Positions 14,608 through 21,567 of a stretch of DNA of 21,567 nt are shown here, piece after piece. The stretch spans positions 448 to 22,014 of the forward strand of contig PLAX01000125.1 in assembly GCA_003135255.1 (NCBI GenBank), written 5' to 3'. Numbering within the stretch: position 1 is the first letter of the stretch; each line of letters starts with the position of its first letter. Origin of the DNA: Candidatus Dormiibacterota bacterium. GTDB taxonomy: Bacteria; Chloroflexota; Dormibacteria; Aeolococcales; Aeolococcaceae. The notes beneath the pieces were generated by a model. The model worked only from the letters and a program-made list of their open reading frames with translations. It was not told the DNA's origin and ran no database searches. The translations under genes were made by a program, and so were the position numbers.

Positions 14608-14975
14608 TTCCTGATCCTCAGCCGGGGAGGGCTGCGCGGCAGACCAGCCCTCGTCGCAAAGCCCTCCGACCGGCGGGGTGATCGTGTCCGATGTTTCGCC
14701 GTGCGGTGTCGCGCGCAGCCCGCATCGCCAGGCCCTCCGGCCCCCCGGGCCGTTGCGCGGGCCGGCGCGCGAAGACGCGAAGAACCGGCCACGAGCGGGT
14801 CGCAGTGGGACCTCCGCCGCGTCGCAGGTCGGCCACGTCCGTGGATCGCCGTCACTCATCTTCGGCACCGTGCATCAGCGCTGTCACAGACACCGAGAGA
14901 AGATGCGCCGGTCAGGGCCAGGCCGCTGAGAGCTTGGCATGACCTCAGCCGGAGTGCGGATACGGCGACCTGGAC

Positions 14976-17012
14976 ATGCTGAAGGGTGCAAGCTCGCGCT
15001 TCGATCGCCTGCGCGGCGGGTACTTCGCTCGCTACCTCGTCGGCGTTCTCGGGATCTGCGTGGTGGTCATGGGCTCGATGGTGCTCGTCCTCGCCAACGT
15101 CGCCGAGGGGAGCCTCACCACCTCCACCTCCAACGGGGTCCAGAGCGTGGCCCAGGAGGTCTCCAGCAGGGTCTACTCCTGGGTGCAGGATCGCGAGCGC
15201 GAGCTGACCCAGCTCTCCAACCTCATCTCGACCTCCGGCGCCACATCGGCCCAGTCGGCCATCTCTCTGATGACCCGCGCAACCACCAACGACCCCTTCG
15301 TCGAGCTGGAGCTGGTCAATACCAGCGGCACCACCGTCGCCGCCACCGGCCTTGGCGGCGCGGTGTCCCTGGCCGGGCAGTCATGGGTGGCCGGGATCGC
15401 CGTCGGCAATCAGGCCTACCCCGGAGGCGTCACCCTGAACGCCGCCGGCACCGACCTCCAATGGCTGATGGCGGTGCCCGCCAACACCAACAACCTTGCG
15501 TTCTACGGCGTTCTCGTCGGCGTCATCGGCTTGGAGCCCTGGCAGGGGCCCGGTGGCGGGAGCAACCAGGTGGCCAGCCTCCTCTCCGGCATCACCGGGT
15601 CCGGCGGCGCCTCGACAACGGTCCGCGCCGTCGACAGCTCCGGGACGGTGATCTACGCGACCTCCATGGGGACCCCCGGCAGCCTCACCTCGGCAGAGAT
15701 GCTCGCCAAAGGAGCCCTGCGGACCCGGATCGACAGCTCCGTGGTCCGCGACTCCCTCAAGGGGCAGTCCGGGTCCGCCCGCATCACCATCGGCGGCACC
15801 GACACCATCACTGGCTACTCAGAGGCCCCCGACGTCCAGTGGGCGATCCTGGTCAGCGAGCCGGCCAGCCAGGCCCTGGGCGGGGTGGACGCGCTGCGCA
15901 ACTGGGGATTCGTCGTCCTGGGCGCGGGCCTGGTTGTGGCGACGGTCTTCGCCTTCGTTCTGGCCCAGATCGAGGTGCGCCCCATCCGAGCCCTCTCCCG
16001 GGTTGCCCGCCGCATCTCCGCGGGCGACCTCAGCGCCCGGGTCTCGCCGGCCGGCGCGCAGGAGGTGGCGACCCTGGGGAATGTCTTCAACGGGATGGTG
16101 GCACGCCACGAGTCCCTCATCCGCCGGGTTCGGGGAACCAGCACCGACCTCTCCGATTCGGCGATCCGGCTGGCCGCGGCCTCCACCCAGCTGGCCGCCA
16201 CGACCGTCCGGCAGAGCTCGAGCGCCACCGAGACCTCGGCGAGCATGGAGGAGCTGGCCCGGACCTCGGGGCGGATCGCGGAGACGGTGGAGATGGTGGC
16301 CGCCCAGGCAGCCGAGACGCGGGATAAGCTGGAGCGGGCGCGCGAAGACATCCTCGCCTCGGCCGAGCGCACCGTGAGCCTCACCGACCGGGTCCGTGAC
16401 ATCACCCGGATCCTCTCCATGATCAACGATCTCGCTGACCAGACCAACCTGCTCGCCCTCAACGCCGCCATCGAGGCGGCCCGCGCCGGCGAGGCGGGTC
16501 GCGGCTTCGCGGTCGTCGCCGACGAGGTGCGGAGGCTCGCCGACCGGTCAAAGACCCTCGCCTCCGACATCTCCCAGATCACGGCCAACGTCCAGGTCGA
16601 GACCAACGCCACGGTGCTGGCGATGGACAAGGGGGCGGAGCAGCTGAAGGACGGGCTGGTCCTCATGGAGCACGTCACCGAGGCCAGCTCGGGCATCCGG
16701 CTCGCCACCCAGCAGCAGCAGTCCGCGACCGAGCAGGTGGTGGAGGCCATGGAGCAGGTGCGGATCGCCAGCCAGCAGGTGTCGACGACCGCTCAGGAGC
16801 TGGCCCTCGCCTCGGGCAGCCAGGCGGCCATGGCCGGCGACCTCAAGCAGGTGTCGACGGTCGTCCCCGCGGCTCCGAGCACCGGCGGCCGGCAGCAGAA
16901 GGTGAGCCGGTCCTCCGGGAACGGCCAGATCCCTGCCGCGGACGGACGCCGTCCCGGGGCCGCGAGCCCCGCACCCGCTCCGCCCGCCGCCCCCGCCGAG
17001 CGATCCCGCTGA
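14976..17012 (+). CDS. Methyl-accepting chemotaxis protein (transmembrane chemoreceptor)
   Basis: Chemoreceptor of 678 aa. TM1 lies at about 20-41, a Cache-like extracytoplasmic sensor at about 42-305, TM2 at about 308-330, HAMP at about 331-385 (IEVRPIRALSRVARRISAGDLSARV), then a long coiled coil. The hairpin tip, INDLADQTNLLALNAAIEAARAGEAGRGFAVVADEVRRLADRS at about 482-525, is the hallmark CheA/CheW-binding segment. Gln/Glu pairs for methylation flank it. The last ~45 residues are Pro/Ala-rich and lack a CheR/CheB-tethering pentapeptide. No che or flagellar genes are in the window. ATG 14976 has no clear ribosome site. The upstream promoter carries a LacI-type operator like that of the next gene, suggesting it senses the ligand imported by the downstream ABC system. 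Confidence 0.92.
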   Translation: MLKGASSRFDRLRGGYFARYLVGVLGICVVVMGSMVLVLANVAEGSLTTSTSNGVQSVAQEVSSRVYSWVQDRERELTQLSNLISTSGATSAQSAISLMTRATTNDPFVELELVNTSGTTVAATGLGGAVSLAGQSWVAGIAVGNQAYPGGVTLNAAGTDLQWLMAVPANTNNLAFYGVLVGVIGLEPWQGPGGGSNQVASLLSGITGSGGASTTVRAVDSSGTVIYATSMGTPGSLTSAEMLAKGALRTRIDSSVVRDSLKGQSGSARITIGGTDTITGYSEAPDVQWAILVSEPASQALGGVDALRNWGFVVLGAGLVVATVFAFVLAQIEVRPIRALSRVARRISAGDLSARVSPAGAQEVATLGNVFNGMVARHESLIRRVRGTSTDLSDSAIRLAAASTQLAATTVRQSSSATETSASMEELARTSGRIAETVEMVAAQAAETRDKLERAREDILASAERTVSLTDRVRDITRILSMINDLADQTNLLALNAAIEAARAGEAGRGFAVVADEVRRLADRSKTLASDISQITANVQVETNATVLAMDKGAEQLKDGLVLMEHVTEASSGIRLATQQQQSATEQVVEAMEQVRIASQQVSTTAQELALASGSQAAMAGDLKQVSTVVPAAPSTGGRQQKVSRSSGNGQIPAADGRRPGAASPAPAPPAAPAERSR

Positions 17013-17013
17013 C

Positions 17014-17052
17014 GGGCCGCGGCGCGGCCCTCGGTGACCCGCCGATCGCCCC
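17014..17052 (+). terminator. Tandem hairpins after the chemoreceptor gene
   Basis: GGGCCGC-ggc-GCGGCCC (17014-17030) begins one base past the stop codon. A second stem follows, CCCGCCG paired with CGGCGGG (about 17038-17059 including flanks). Neither has a T tract, so a Rho-type or GC-only terminator is the most that can be claimed. Confidence 0.4.
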
Positions 17053-17082
17053 GGCGGGGTGACTGACGGTCGGTCCTCCGCG

Positions 17083-17096
17083 CGGGAACGCTCTCA
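17083..17096 (+). promoter_or_regulatory. Auxiliary LacI-type operator
   Basis: CGGGAACGCTCTCA matches 12 of 14 positions of the operator core at the chemoreceptor promoter (TGGAAACGCTCTCA). It lies about 120 bp upstream of the main lacI operator with no good promoter of its own, the sort of spacing used for DNA looping by tetrameric LacI proteins. Confidence 0.45.
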
Positions 17097-17127
17097 CGAC
17101 TTCCCGGCGGGGCACGGGCGGAGCGGC

Positions 17128-17174
17128 ATCACCCCAACGGGTGAGTGCCGTCGCCAATCACCCGTTGGGGTGAT
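17128..17174. repeat. Perfect 17-bp inverted repeat made of two palindromic boxes
   Basis: Arms at 17128-17144 and 17158-17174 are exact reverse complements separated by 13 nt. Each arm contains its own palindrome, TCACCC-N4-GGGTGA (N4 = CAAC or GTTG). The box centres are 29 bp apart, and the right box abuts the -35 of the lacI promoter. It looks like a paired binding site for a dimeric regulator other than the LacI; it could also fold as a strong hairpin. Confidence 0.6.
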
Positions 17175-17217
17175 TGACAGCCCCGTCCGAGCGTCTAGAG
17201 TGTGGAACCGCTCCCAA
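17174..17217 (+). promoter_or_regulatory. lacI-importer operon promoter with overlapping LacI-type operator
   Basis: TTGACA (17174-17179), 16 bp, TAGAGT (17196-17201), then the operator TGGAACCGCTCCCA (17203-17216), covering the predicted start near 17208. ATG 17217 follows the operator directly, so the leader is about 9 nt and has no room for a Shine-Dalgarno. It is an autoregulated promoter by analogy with other LacI-family loci. Confidence 0.62.
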
Positions 17218-18275
17218 TGAAGGATCTCCACGTCACCAAAGTGACCCTCCAAGAGGTGGCGCAGGCCGCCGGCGTCTCGCGCGCGACCGCGTCCCGAGTC
17301 CTCACCTCCGACCCTCGAGTGAGCCCTGGCGCGCGGAGGGCTGTCGAGCGGGCCGCGAGCAAGCTGGGCTACGTCCCCAACCACGCAGGGCGGGCACTGG
17401 CCACTGGCCGCAGCGACGCGGTCGCGCTGGTGGTCTTCGAGCCCACCACCCTCCTCTTCGGTGACCCCTTCTTCCCCCGGCTCATTCGGGGTCTGGGCGA
17501 TGTCCTCACCTCGCGCGACATGCAGCTCGTACTGCTCGCGCCGCAGACGGCTTCCGATTCCGACCGGGTGGAGCGTTACGTCGCCGCCCGCCACGTCGAC
17601 GGGGCCCTGCTGGTTTCGCTGCCGAGCGCTCACCCGCTCCCGGGGCGTCTTGCCTCCCGGGGCATTCCGCTCGTCATCGGTGGCCGTCCCACCGAGGCGG
17701 ACCGTTTCAACCATGTCGACGTGGACAACGTGGCCGGAGCCGCTCGCGCCGTCGCCCACCTGATCGCCGGGGGACGGCGGACCATCGCCACCGTCACCGG
17801 GCGCGAGGATGTGCCCGCCGGTCAGGACCGGCTTCGGGGCTACCAGGAGGGGCTGACGGCTGCGGGCCTGCCCGCCGACGACGCCCTGATCGAGGCGGGC
17901 GACTTCACCCGCGACGGCGGCGCCCGGGCGATGCGGTTCCTCCTGGTCAAGCGCCCTCAGCTCGACGCTGTGTTCGTCGCCTCCGACCTGATGGCAGTCG
18001 GCGTCCTGGAGGCGCTGCACCAGGCCGGTCGCCGGGTTCCCGAGGACGTCGCCGTCGTCGGCTACGACGACGACCCCATGGCCGCCGGGCTCCAGCCGCC
18101 GCTCAGCAGCGTCCGTCAGCCCATCGAGGAGATGGGGCGCGAGATGGCGCGGCTGCTCCTGGACGCCGTCCATTCACCGGACCGGCCGCCCCGCAAAGTG
18201 CTCCTGACCACACGGCTCGAGGCCCGCTTCTCCTCGGCCCCCGTCGCTTCGAAGCCCACAGGGGAGGCTGTCTGA
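17217..18275 (+). CDS. LacI-family transcriptional regulator
   Basis: DNA-binding regulator of 352 aa. The N-terminal helix-turn-helix and hinge read VTLQEVAQAAGVSRATASRVL ... LGYVPNHAGRALATGRS (about 9-63). A periplasmic-binding-protein-like ligand domain follows (about 66-345) with ALVVFEP, DGALLVSLPS, RFNHVDVDNVAGA, DAVFVASDLMAVGVLEAL and VAVVGYDDDP, all typical of the family. The frame could begin at GTG 17202, but the predicted transcript start (about 17208) falls inside that extension, so ATG 17217 is used. It is followed after 2 nt by the ABC permease gene, and its operators lie at 14561, 17083 and 17203. LacI-family effectors are mostly sugars, which colours the likely substrate of the importer. 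Confidence 0.92.
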   Translation: MKDLHVTKVTLQEVAQAAGVSRATASRVLTSDPRVSPGARRAVERAASKLGYVPNHAGRALATGRSDAVALVVFEPTTLLFGDPFFPRLIRGLGDVLTSRDMQLVLLAPQTASDSDRVERYVAARHVDGALLVSLPSAHPLPGRLASRGIPLVIGGRPTEADRFNHVDVDNVAGAARAVAHLIAGGRRTIATVTGREDVPAGQDRLRGYQEGLTAAGLPADDALIEAGDFTRDGGARAMRFLLVKRPQLDAVFVASDLMAVGVLEALHQAGRRVPEDVAVVGYDDDPMAAGLQPPLSSVRQPIEEMGREMARLLLDAVHSPDRPPRKVLLTTRLEARFSSAPVASKPTGEAV

Positions 18276-18277
18276 CC

Positions 18278-19258
18278 GTGCGCTTCATCGCCCGCCGGGT
18301 AGGTTTCTACGCGATCGCGGCCTGGGTCGCGATCACTGTCAGCTTCTTCCTGCCCCGCATGGTCCCGGGTAATCCCGTGGCCGGCATCATCGCCAACGCC
18401 TCCATTCACGGGTGCAACCCGTACTGCGTCAAGGCGCTCGAGTTGGAGTTCGGCGTCTTCAACCACGCCAACCTCTTCGTCCAGTACCTGCAGTACTGGG
18501 GGGACCTCTTCCACGGCAACTTGGGGATCTCGTACTTCGAGAGCAGCCAGCCGGTGAGCACCCTGATCGCCGCCTACCTCCCCTGGACCATCGGGCTCCT
18601 CGGGGTGGCCACGGTGATCAGCTTCCTCCTCGGGACCACGATCGGCATCTTCCTCGGCTGGCGCCGCGGATCGCGGCTCGACTGGGTCGTGCCGGGTGCC
18701 ACCTGGTTCCAGGCCATCCCCTACTTCTTCCTGGCGATGGTCCTCATCGAGGTCTTCGCCAGCATCCTGAAGTGGTTCCCGCCCCAGTACGGCTACGACA
18801 TCACGCTGACGCCGGGGTGGAGCCTGGGCTACCTCTGGAGCATCGTCGACCACGCGATGCTGCCGGCCTTCACCGTGGTGTTGGCCTCGGTGGCCGGCTT
18901 CATCCTCGGGATGCGCAACCAGATGCTCACCACCATGGACGAGGACTTTGTCCTGGTGGCCCGGGCCAAGGGGCTGCCCTCGCGGCGGGTGGTCTGGTAC
19001 GCGGCCCGCAACGCGATCCTGCCCTCGGTGTCCAACTTCTCGCTGGCCATCAGCCTGGTGGTTGCCGGTCAGCTCCTCGTCGAGGTGGTCTTCAACTACC
19101 CGGGGATCGGCTGGCTCCTCTTCAAGGCGGTGATCAACCACGACTACCCGCTGGTGCAGGGAGTCTTCGTGGTCATCGTCCTGGTGGTGCTGGCCGCCAA
19201 CCTGATCGCCGACGTGGTGTACGCGTTCATCGACCCCCGTGCCCGCCAGGAGGCCTGA
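18278..19258 (+). CDS. Dpp/Opp-type ABC importer permease (DppB-like)
   Basis: Integral membrane permease of 326 aa with six expected helices. It opens with IARRVGFYAIAAWVAITVSFFLPRMVPGNP, the family-typical first helix and P-G-(N/D)-P. The ATPase-contacting EAA loop is at about 228-250 (ARAKGLPSRRVVWYAARNAILPS). The extracytoplasmic segment after helix 1 holds HGCNPYC (Cys46 and Cys50), unusual for this family. GTG 18278 is preceded by GGGGAGG at good distance and follows the lacI stop by 2 nt. The family imports peptides, nickel or oligosaccharides. LacI control points to an oligosaccharide, but no substrate-binding protein gene is adjacent to settle this. Confidence 0.9.
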   Translation: MRFIARRVGFYAIAAWVAITVSFFLPRMVPGNPVAGIIANASIHGCNPYCVKALELEFGVFNHANLFVQYLQYWGDLFHGNLGISYFESSQPVSTLIAAYLPWTIGLLGVATVISFLLGTTIGIFLGWRRGSRLDWVVPGATWFQAIPYFFLAMVLIEVFASILKWFPPQYGYDITLTPGWSLGYLWSIVDHAMLPAFTVVLASVAGFILGMRNQMLTTMDEDFVLVARAKGLPSRRVVWYAARNAILPSVSNFSLAISLVVAGQLLVEVVFNYPGIGWLLFKAVINHDYPLVQGVFVVIVLVVLAANLIADVVYAFIDPRARQEA

Positions 19259-19262
19259 CCCG

Positions 19263-20405
19263 ATGAGCACCGACGTCACCACCCTGCTCACCGGCCCCGA
19301 GCCGGCGCCCACGTCCCGCGGCTCCCGGGCGATCCGGATGCCACGGTCGCCGAAGATCATCGCCGGGCTGGTCATCCTCGCCGTCTTCGCGGTCCTCGCC
19401 ATCATCGGCCCGATCATCGCGCCTTACAGCCCCAACGAGATCAACCAGAACTGGGTGAAGATCACCTGCCAGCAGGGCCCCGGCCTCTGCATCGGCGAGA
19501 TCAAGGATGGCGTGCCGGGCGGATACGTTCCGCTGGAGGTGCCGCTCGGCCCGTCGTCGGCCCACCCGCTGGGGACCACGCTGCTGGGCCAGGACGTCTG
19601 GTCGCAGCTCCTCAACTCGACACGTCCGACCCTGGTGGTCGCCTTCCTGGCCGGCCTGGTGGCGACCGCGCTCTCGATTCTGATCGGGGTCAGCGCCGGG
19701 TACCTGGGTGGCAATGCTGACGAGGGCCTGTCGCTCCTCTCCAACGTCTTCCTGGCGATCCCCGGACTGCCGCTCCTCATCGTGCTCGCGAGCTACGTCC
19801 CCGGAGCGGACACCAGCGTCATCGTCATCGGGTTAATCGTGGCCCTGACAGGCTGGGCCTATGGGTCGAGGGTGCTCCGCGCCCAAACCCTCTCCCTGCG
19901 CCACCGCGATTTCGTCGAGGCGGCACGCGTCTCGGGGGAGGGACGCCTGCGGATCATCCTCGCCGAGGTCATGCCCAACCTGCTGCCGATCATCGCCTCC
20001 TCTTTCCTCTTCGTCACGCTCTATTCCATCGGCGCCTACGTCTCCCTCGCCTTCCTCGGTCTGGCCGGGACCCCCACCTCCTCGCCGGCTGGCCCCTGGA
20101 ACTGGGGCATCATGCTCCAGCAGGTGTTCGACAACAACGCTGTCAACACCGGCTACTGGTGGTGGTGGCTGCCCCCCGGAATCTGCATCGCCCTGGTCGG
20201 GACCTCGCTGGCCCTGCTCAACTTCGGGATCGACGAGTTCATCAACCCGCGGCTGCGGGCCGGCGGGCTCACCCGCAAGGCCGCCCGGAAGGCGGGAATC
20301 AGCTTCCGCGCCACGCTCGGGTTCACCCCGGTGATCGGCGGTCGGAACGCCCCGGGCTCGCCGGCATCCGGGAGCAACAACGGTCGTCATGGGAGCGCCC
20401 GATGA
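19263..20405 (+). CDS. Dpp/Opp-type ABC importer permease (DppC-like)
   Basis: Second permease, 380 aa. Helix 1 is at about 31-53, then a long extracytoplasmic loop with PLGPSSAHPLGTTLLGQDVWSQLL (the family block HPLGTDxxGRDVxSRxL in variant form). The EAA loop is at about 219-242 (EAARVSGEGRLRIILAEVMPNLLP), and LNFGIDEFINPRLR is near the C-terminus. It is longer than usual because of the loop insert with Cys69 and Cys76 and an added basic tail. CAGGAGG precedes ATG 19263 by 9 nt, so this start is preferred over the open frame from 19239. The stop overlaps the ATPase start by 4 nt (ATGA). It pairs with the preceding permease. Confidence 0.9.
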   Translation: MSTDVTTLLTGPEPAPTSRGSRAIRMPRSPKIIAGLVILAVFAVLAIIGPIIAPYSPNEINQNWVKITCQQGPGLCIGEIKDGVPGGYVPLEVPLGPSSAHPLGTTLLGQDVWSQLLNSTRPTLVVAFLAGLVATALSILIGVSAGYLGGNADEGLSLLSNVFLAIPGLPLLIVLASYVPGADTSVIVIGLIVALTGWAYGSRVLRAQTLSLRHRDFVEAARVSGEGRLRIILAEVMPNLLPIIASSFLFVTLYSIGAYVSLAFLGLAGTPTSSPAGPWNWGIMLQQVFDNNAVNTGYWWWWLPPGICIALVGTSLALLNFGIDEFINPRLRAGGLTRKAARKAGISFRATLGFTPVIGGRNAPGSPASGSNNGRHGSAR

Positions 20406-21544
20406 GCGAGATGTCGCCCCCCGCAGTGGCGCCGCGCACGCCCACCCGCAGCGCCACGCGCCAGGCGGAGCCGGTGCTGGAGATCCGCGAGCTCAACGTC
20501 GATTACGGCTTCGGCACCGAGGCGATCCACGCGGTCGTGGGTTGTGACCTGGTCCTGCGCCGGGGTCAGGTGGTGGGCCTGGCCGGGGAGAGCGGGAGCG
20601 GCAAGTCCACGCTCTCCATGGCGGCCATCCGGCTGCTGCGGTCCCCCGGCGTGATCACCGGCGGCGAGGTGCTCTTCCACCCCCGGCCTGTCGAGGGCGA
20701 GAGCTCGGGCGCGACCATCGACCTGCTGCGGGCCGATGAGGCGGAGCTGCGCCGGGTGCGCTGGTCGGAGATCTCCGTCGTCTTCCAGAGTGCGCTCAAC
20801 GCTCTCAACCCGGTCATCACGATCGGCGCCCAGTTCGACGACCTCCTCAGGGTCCACCGTCCGCACCTCTCCTCGACGGAGAGATGGGATCGGGGTGTCG
20901 AGTTGCTGGAGATGGTGGGGATGAACGGGGACCGGCTGCGCAGCTACTCCCACGAGCTCTCGGGGGGCATGCGCCAGCGGGCCATGATCGCCATGGCCCT
21001 GGCTCTCGAGCCCCAGGTCATGATCCTGGACGAGCCGACGACCGCCCTCGACGTGGTGACCCAGCGCGAGATCCTCGAGGAGCTGATGGGGCTCAGGGAT
21101 CGTCTCGGATTCGCCGCCCTCTTCATCACCCACGACCTCTCCCTGCTGGTGGAGCTGGCCGACGAGATCGTCGTCATGTACGCCGGCCGGCTGATGGAGC
21201 GCGCTCCGGCTGCCTCGCTGTTCCGTGCACCGCGGGTTCCCTACACCTACGGCTTGCTGCACTGCTTCCCGCCCATGCACGGGGAGCGCAAGCCGATGGA
21301 GGGGATTCCGGGCTCGCCACCCGACCTGCGCGCGCTCCCCTCGGGCTGTTCCTTCCACCCCCGCTGTCCCTGGGCGATGGAGCGCTGCAGGAAGGAGACG
21401 CCCGTGCTCACCCGACTCGACGGCTCCGGACGCGAGGCGGCGTGCTGGCTCCACTCCGACGGCGCCACCGTTCCGACCGAGCTGGCCGTGGCCGATCCCG
21501 GCGACCGGGGCCCGTCCGCCGCGACCAGGAGGGTCGCACGATGA
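20402..21544 (+). CDS. Dpp/Opp-type ABC importer ATPase (DppD-like)
   Basis: Cytoplasmic ATP-binding subunit of 380 aa. Walker A is GESGSGKST (about 61-69), the Q-loop VVFQSALNALNP, the signature LSGGMRQR, Walker B VMILDEPT, the D-loop TALDVVTQ and the switch ITHD. The C-terminal oligopeptide-transporter extension GIPGSPPDLRALPSGCSFHPRCPWAMERCRKETP carries three cysteines of the CxFxPRCPxAxxxC type, with a fourth downstream (EAACWL); these can bind an Fe-S cluster in some members. GGGAG precedes ATG 20402, which overlaps the permease stop. The next gene begins within its stop codon, as expected for a D-F ATPase pair. Confidence 0.93.
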   Translation: MSEMSPPAVAPRTPTRSATRQAEPVLEIRELNVDYGFGTEAIHAVVGCDLVLRRGQVVGLAGESGSGKSTLSMAAIRLLRSPGVITGGEVLFHPRPVEGESSGATIDLLRADEAELRRVRWSEISVVFQSALNALNPVITIGAQFDDLLRVHRPHLSSTERWDRGVELLEMVGMNGDRLRSYSHELSGGMRQRAMIAMALALEPQVMILDEPTTALDVVTQREILEELMGLRDRLGFAALFITHDLSLLVELADEIVVMYAGRLMERAPAASLFRAPRVPYTYGLLHCFPPMHGERKPMEGIPGSPPDLRALPSGCSFHPRCPWAMERCRKETPVLTRLDGSGREAACWLHSDGATVPTELAVADPGDRGPSAATRRVAR

Positions 21545-21567
21545 GCCTCACCGCCCAGCAGGCCGCG
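21541..21567 (+). CDS. Start of next gene in the importer operon, probably the second (DppF-like) ATPase; truncated by window end
   Basis: ATG 21541 overlaps the preceding stop (ATGA), and AGGAGGG lies 7 nt upstream. Only nine codons (MSLTAQQAA) are visible, with no domain. The identity is inferred purely from the usual B-C-D-F gene order. Confidence 0.5.

Larger units (their letters stand above)
14480..14975 (+). other. Non-coding interval and long leader before the chemoreceptor
   Basis: No convincing gene lies in these 496 bp. It contains a strong sigma70-like promoter with LacI-type operator (14532-14576), a perfect 12-bp hairpin (14581-14607) and about 330 nt of GC-rich sequence with several short self-complementary stretches. 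A weaker second promoter, TTGGCA (14934-14939) with GGATAC (14958-14963), lies just before the chemoreceptor start. Confidence 0.55.

Noticed and set aside
14641..14700. Possible c-di-GMP-I (GEMM) riboswitch: GGCAGACC and CGCAAAGCC in the chemoreceptor leader
   Set aside because: The two core strings resemble the GEMM consensus, but the intervening GNRA hairpin is missing and no matching 3' core follows, so similarity is probably chance.
14900..14935. Possible small SRP RNA core (GGTCAGGGCCAGG) near holB
   Set aside because: The conserved GGAA tetraloop and asymmetric loop of SRP RNA are absent.
14939..16327. 462-codon plus-strand frame overlapping the chemoreceptor
   Set aside because: Arg/Gly/Pro-rich out-of-frame translation of the chemoreceptor, which has full family motifs in its own frame.

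Overview
This is a high-GC bacterial chromosome segment with dense GC-ending codons, frequent GTG starts and many 4-nt ATGA/GTGA gene overlaps. The gene content fits an aerobic soil-type bacterium near Actinobacteriota or the Dormibacterota/Chloroflexota. The evidence is actinobacterial-type inositol-1-phosphate synthase, a phosphatidylinositol-phosphate synthase, PimA- and PatA-like enzymes, and Asp-box propeller proteins. I cannot fix the phylum from sequence alone. No insertion sequence, phage module, CRISPR array or rRNA is visible.

Layout. (1) 14-1042: a two-TM K+ channel with a cytoplasmic RCK module, meeting tail to tail an archaeal/eukaryal-type tyrosyl-tRNA synthetase (minus strand). 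Immediately upstream of the synthetase, in the same orientation, lies a tRNA-Tyr(GUA) with a C1:G72 pair and a short variable loop, the archaeal identity set. (2) 2507-4392: an ECF sigma factor overlapping a one-TM protein with six Asp boxes. (3) 4412-5875 (minus): a metallo-beta-lactamase-fold protein fused to two rhodanese domains, followed by about 570 bp of non-coding DNA with hairpins and a tRNA 3'-end-like scar. (4) 6449-10868: an operon of ArsR-type regulator, ino1, PatA-like acyltransferase, PimA-like mannosyltransferase and PI-phosphate synthase, which together could take glucose-6-phosphate to acylated phosphatidylinositol mannoside. A 22-codon ORF bridges the two middle lipid genes. 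(5) 10941-14479: a SulP-STAS anion transporter, a CPBP-family intramembrane protease (minus) and DNA polymerase III delta'. (6) 14532-21567: a methyl-accepting chemotaxis protein, a LacI-family regulator and a Dpp/Opp-type ABC importer (two permeases, one ATPase, start of the next gene).

The genes of region 6 look linked by regulation. Two near-identical promoters (TTGACA, 16-17 bp, TAGAGT), each followed at once by a LacI-type operator, precede the chemoreceptor and the lacI-importer operon. A third operator copy and a perfect 17-bp inverted repeat lie just upstream of the lacI promoter. The simplest reading is a local regulon for sensing and importing one ligand, more likely an oligosaccharide than a peptide given the LacI control. 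The two most notable systems are the archaeal-type TyrRS/tRNA-Tyr pair and the compact PI-mannoside operon.
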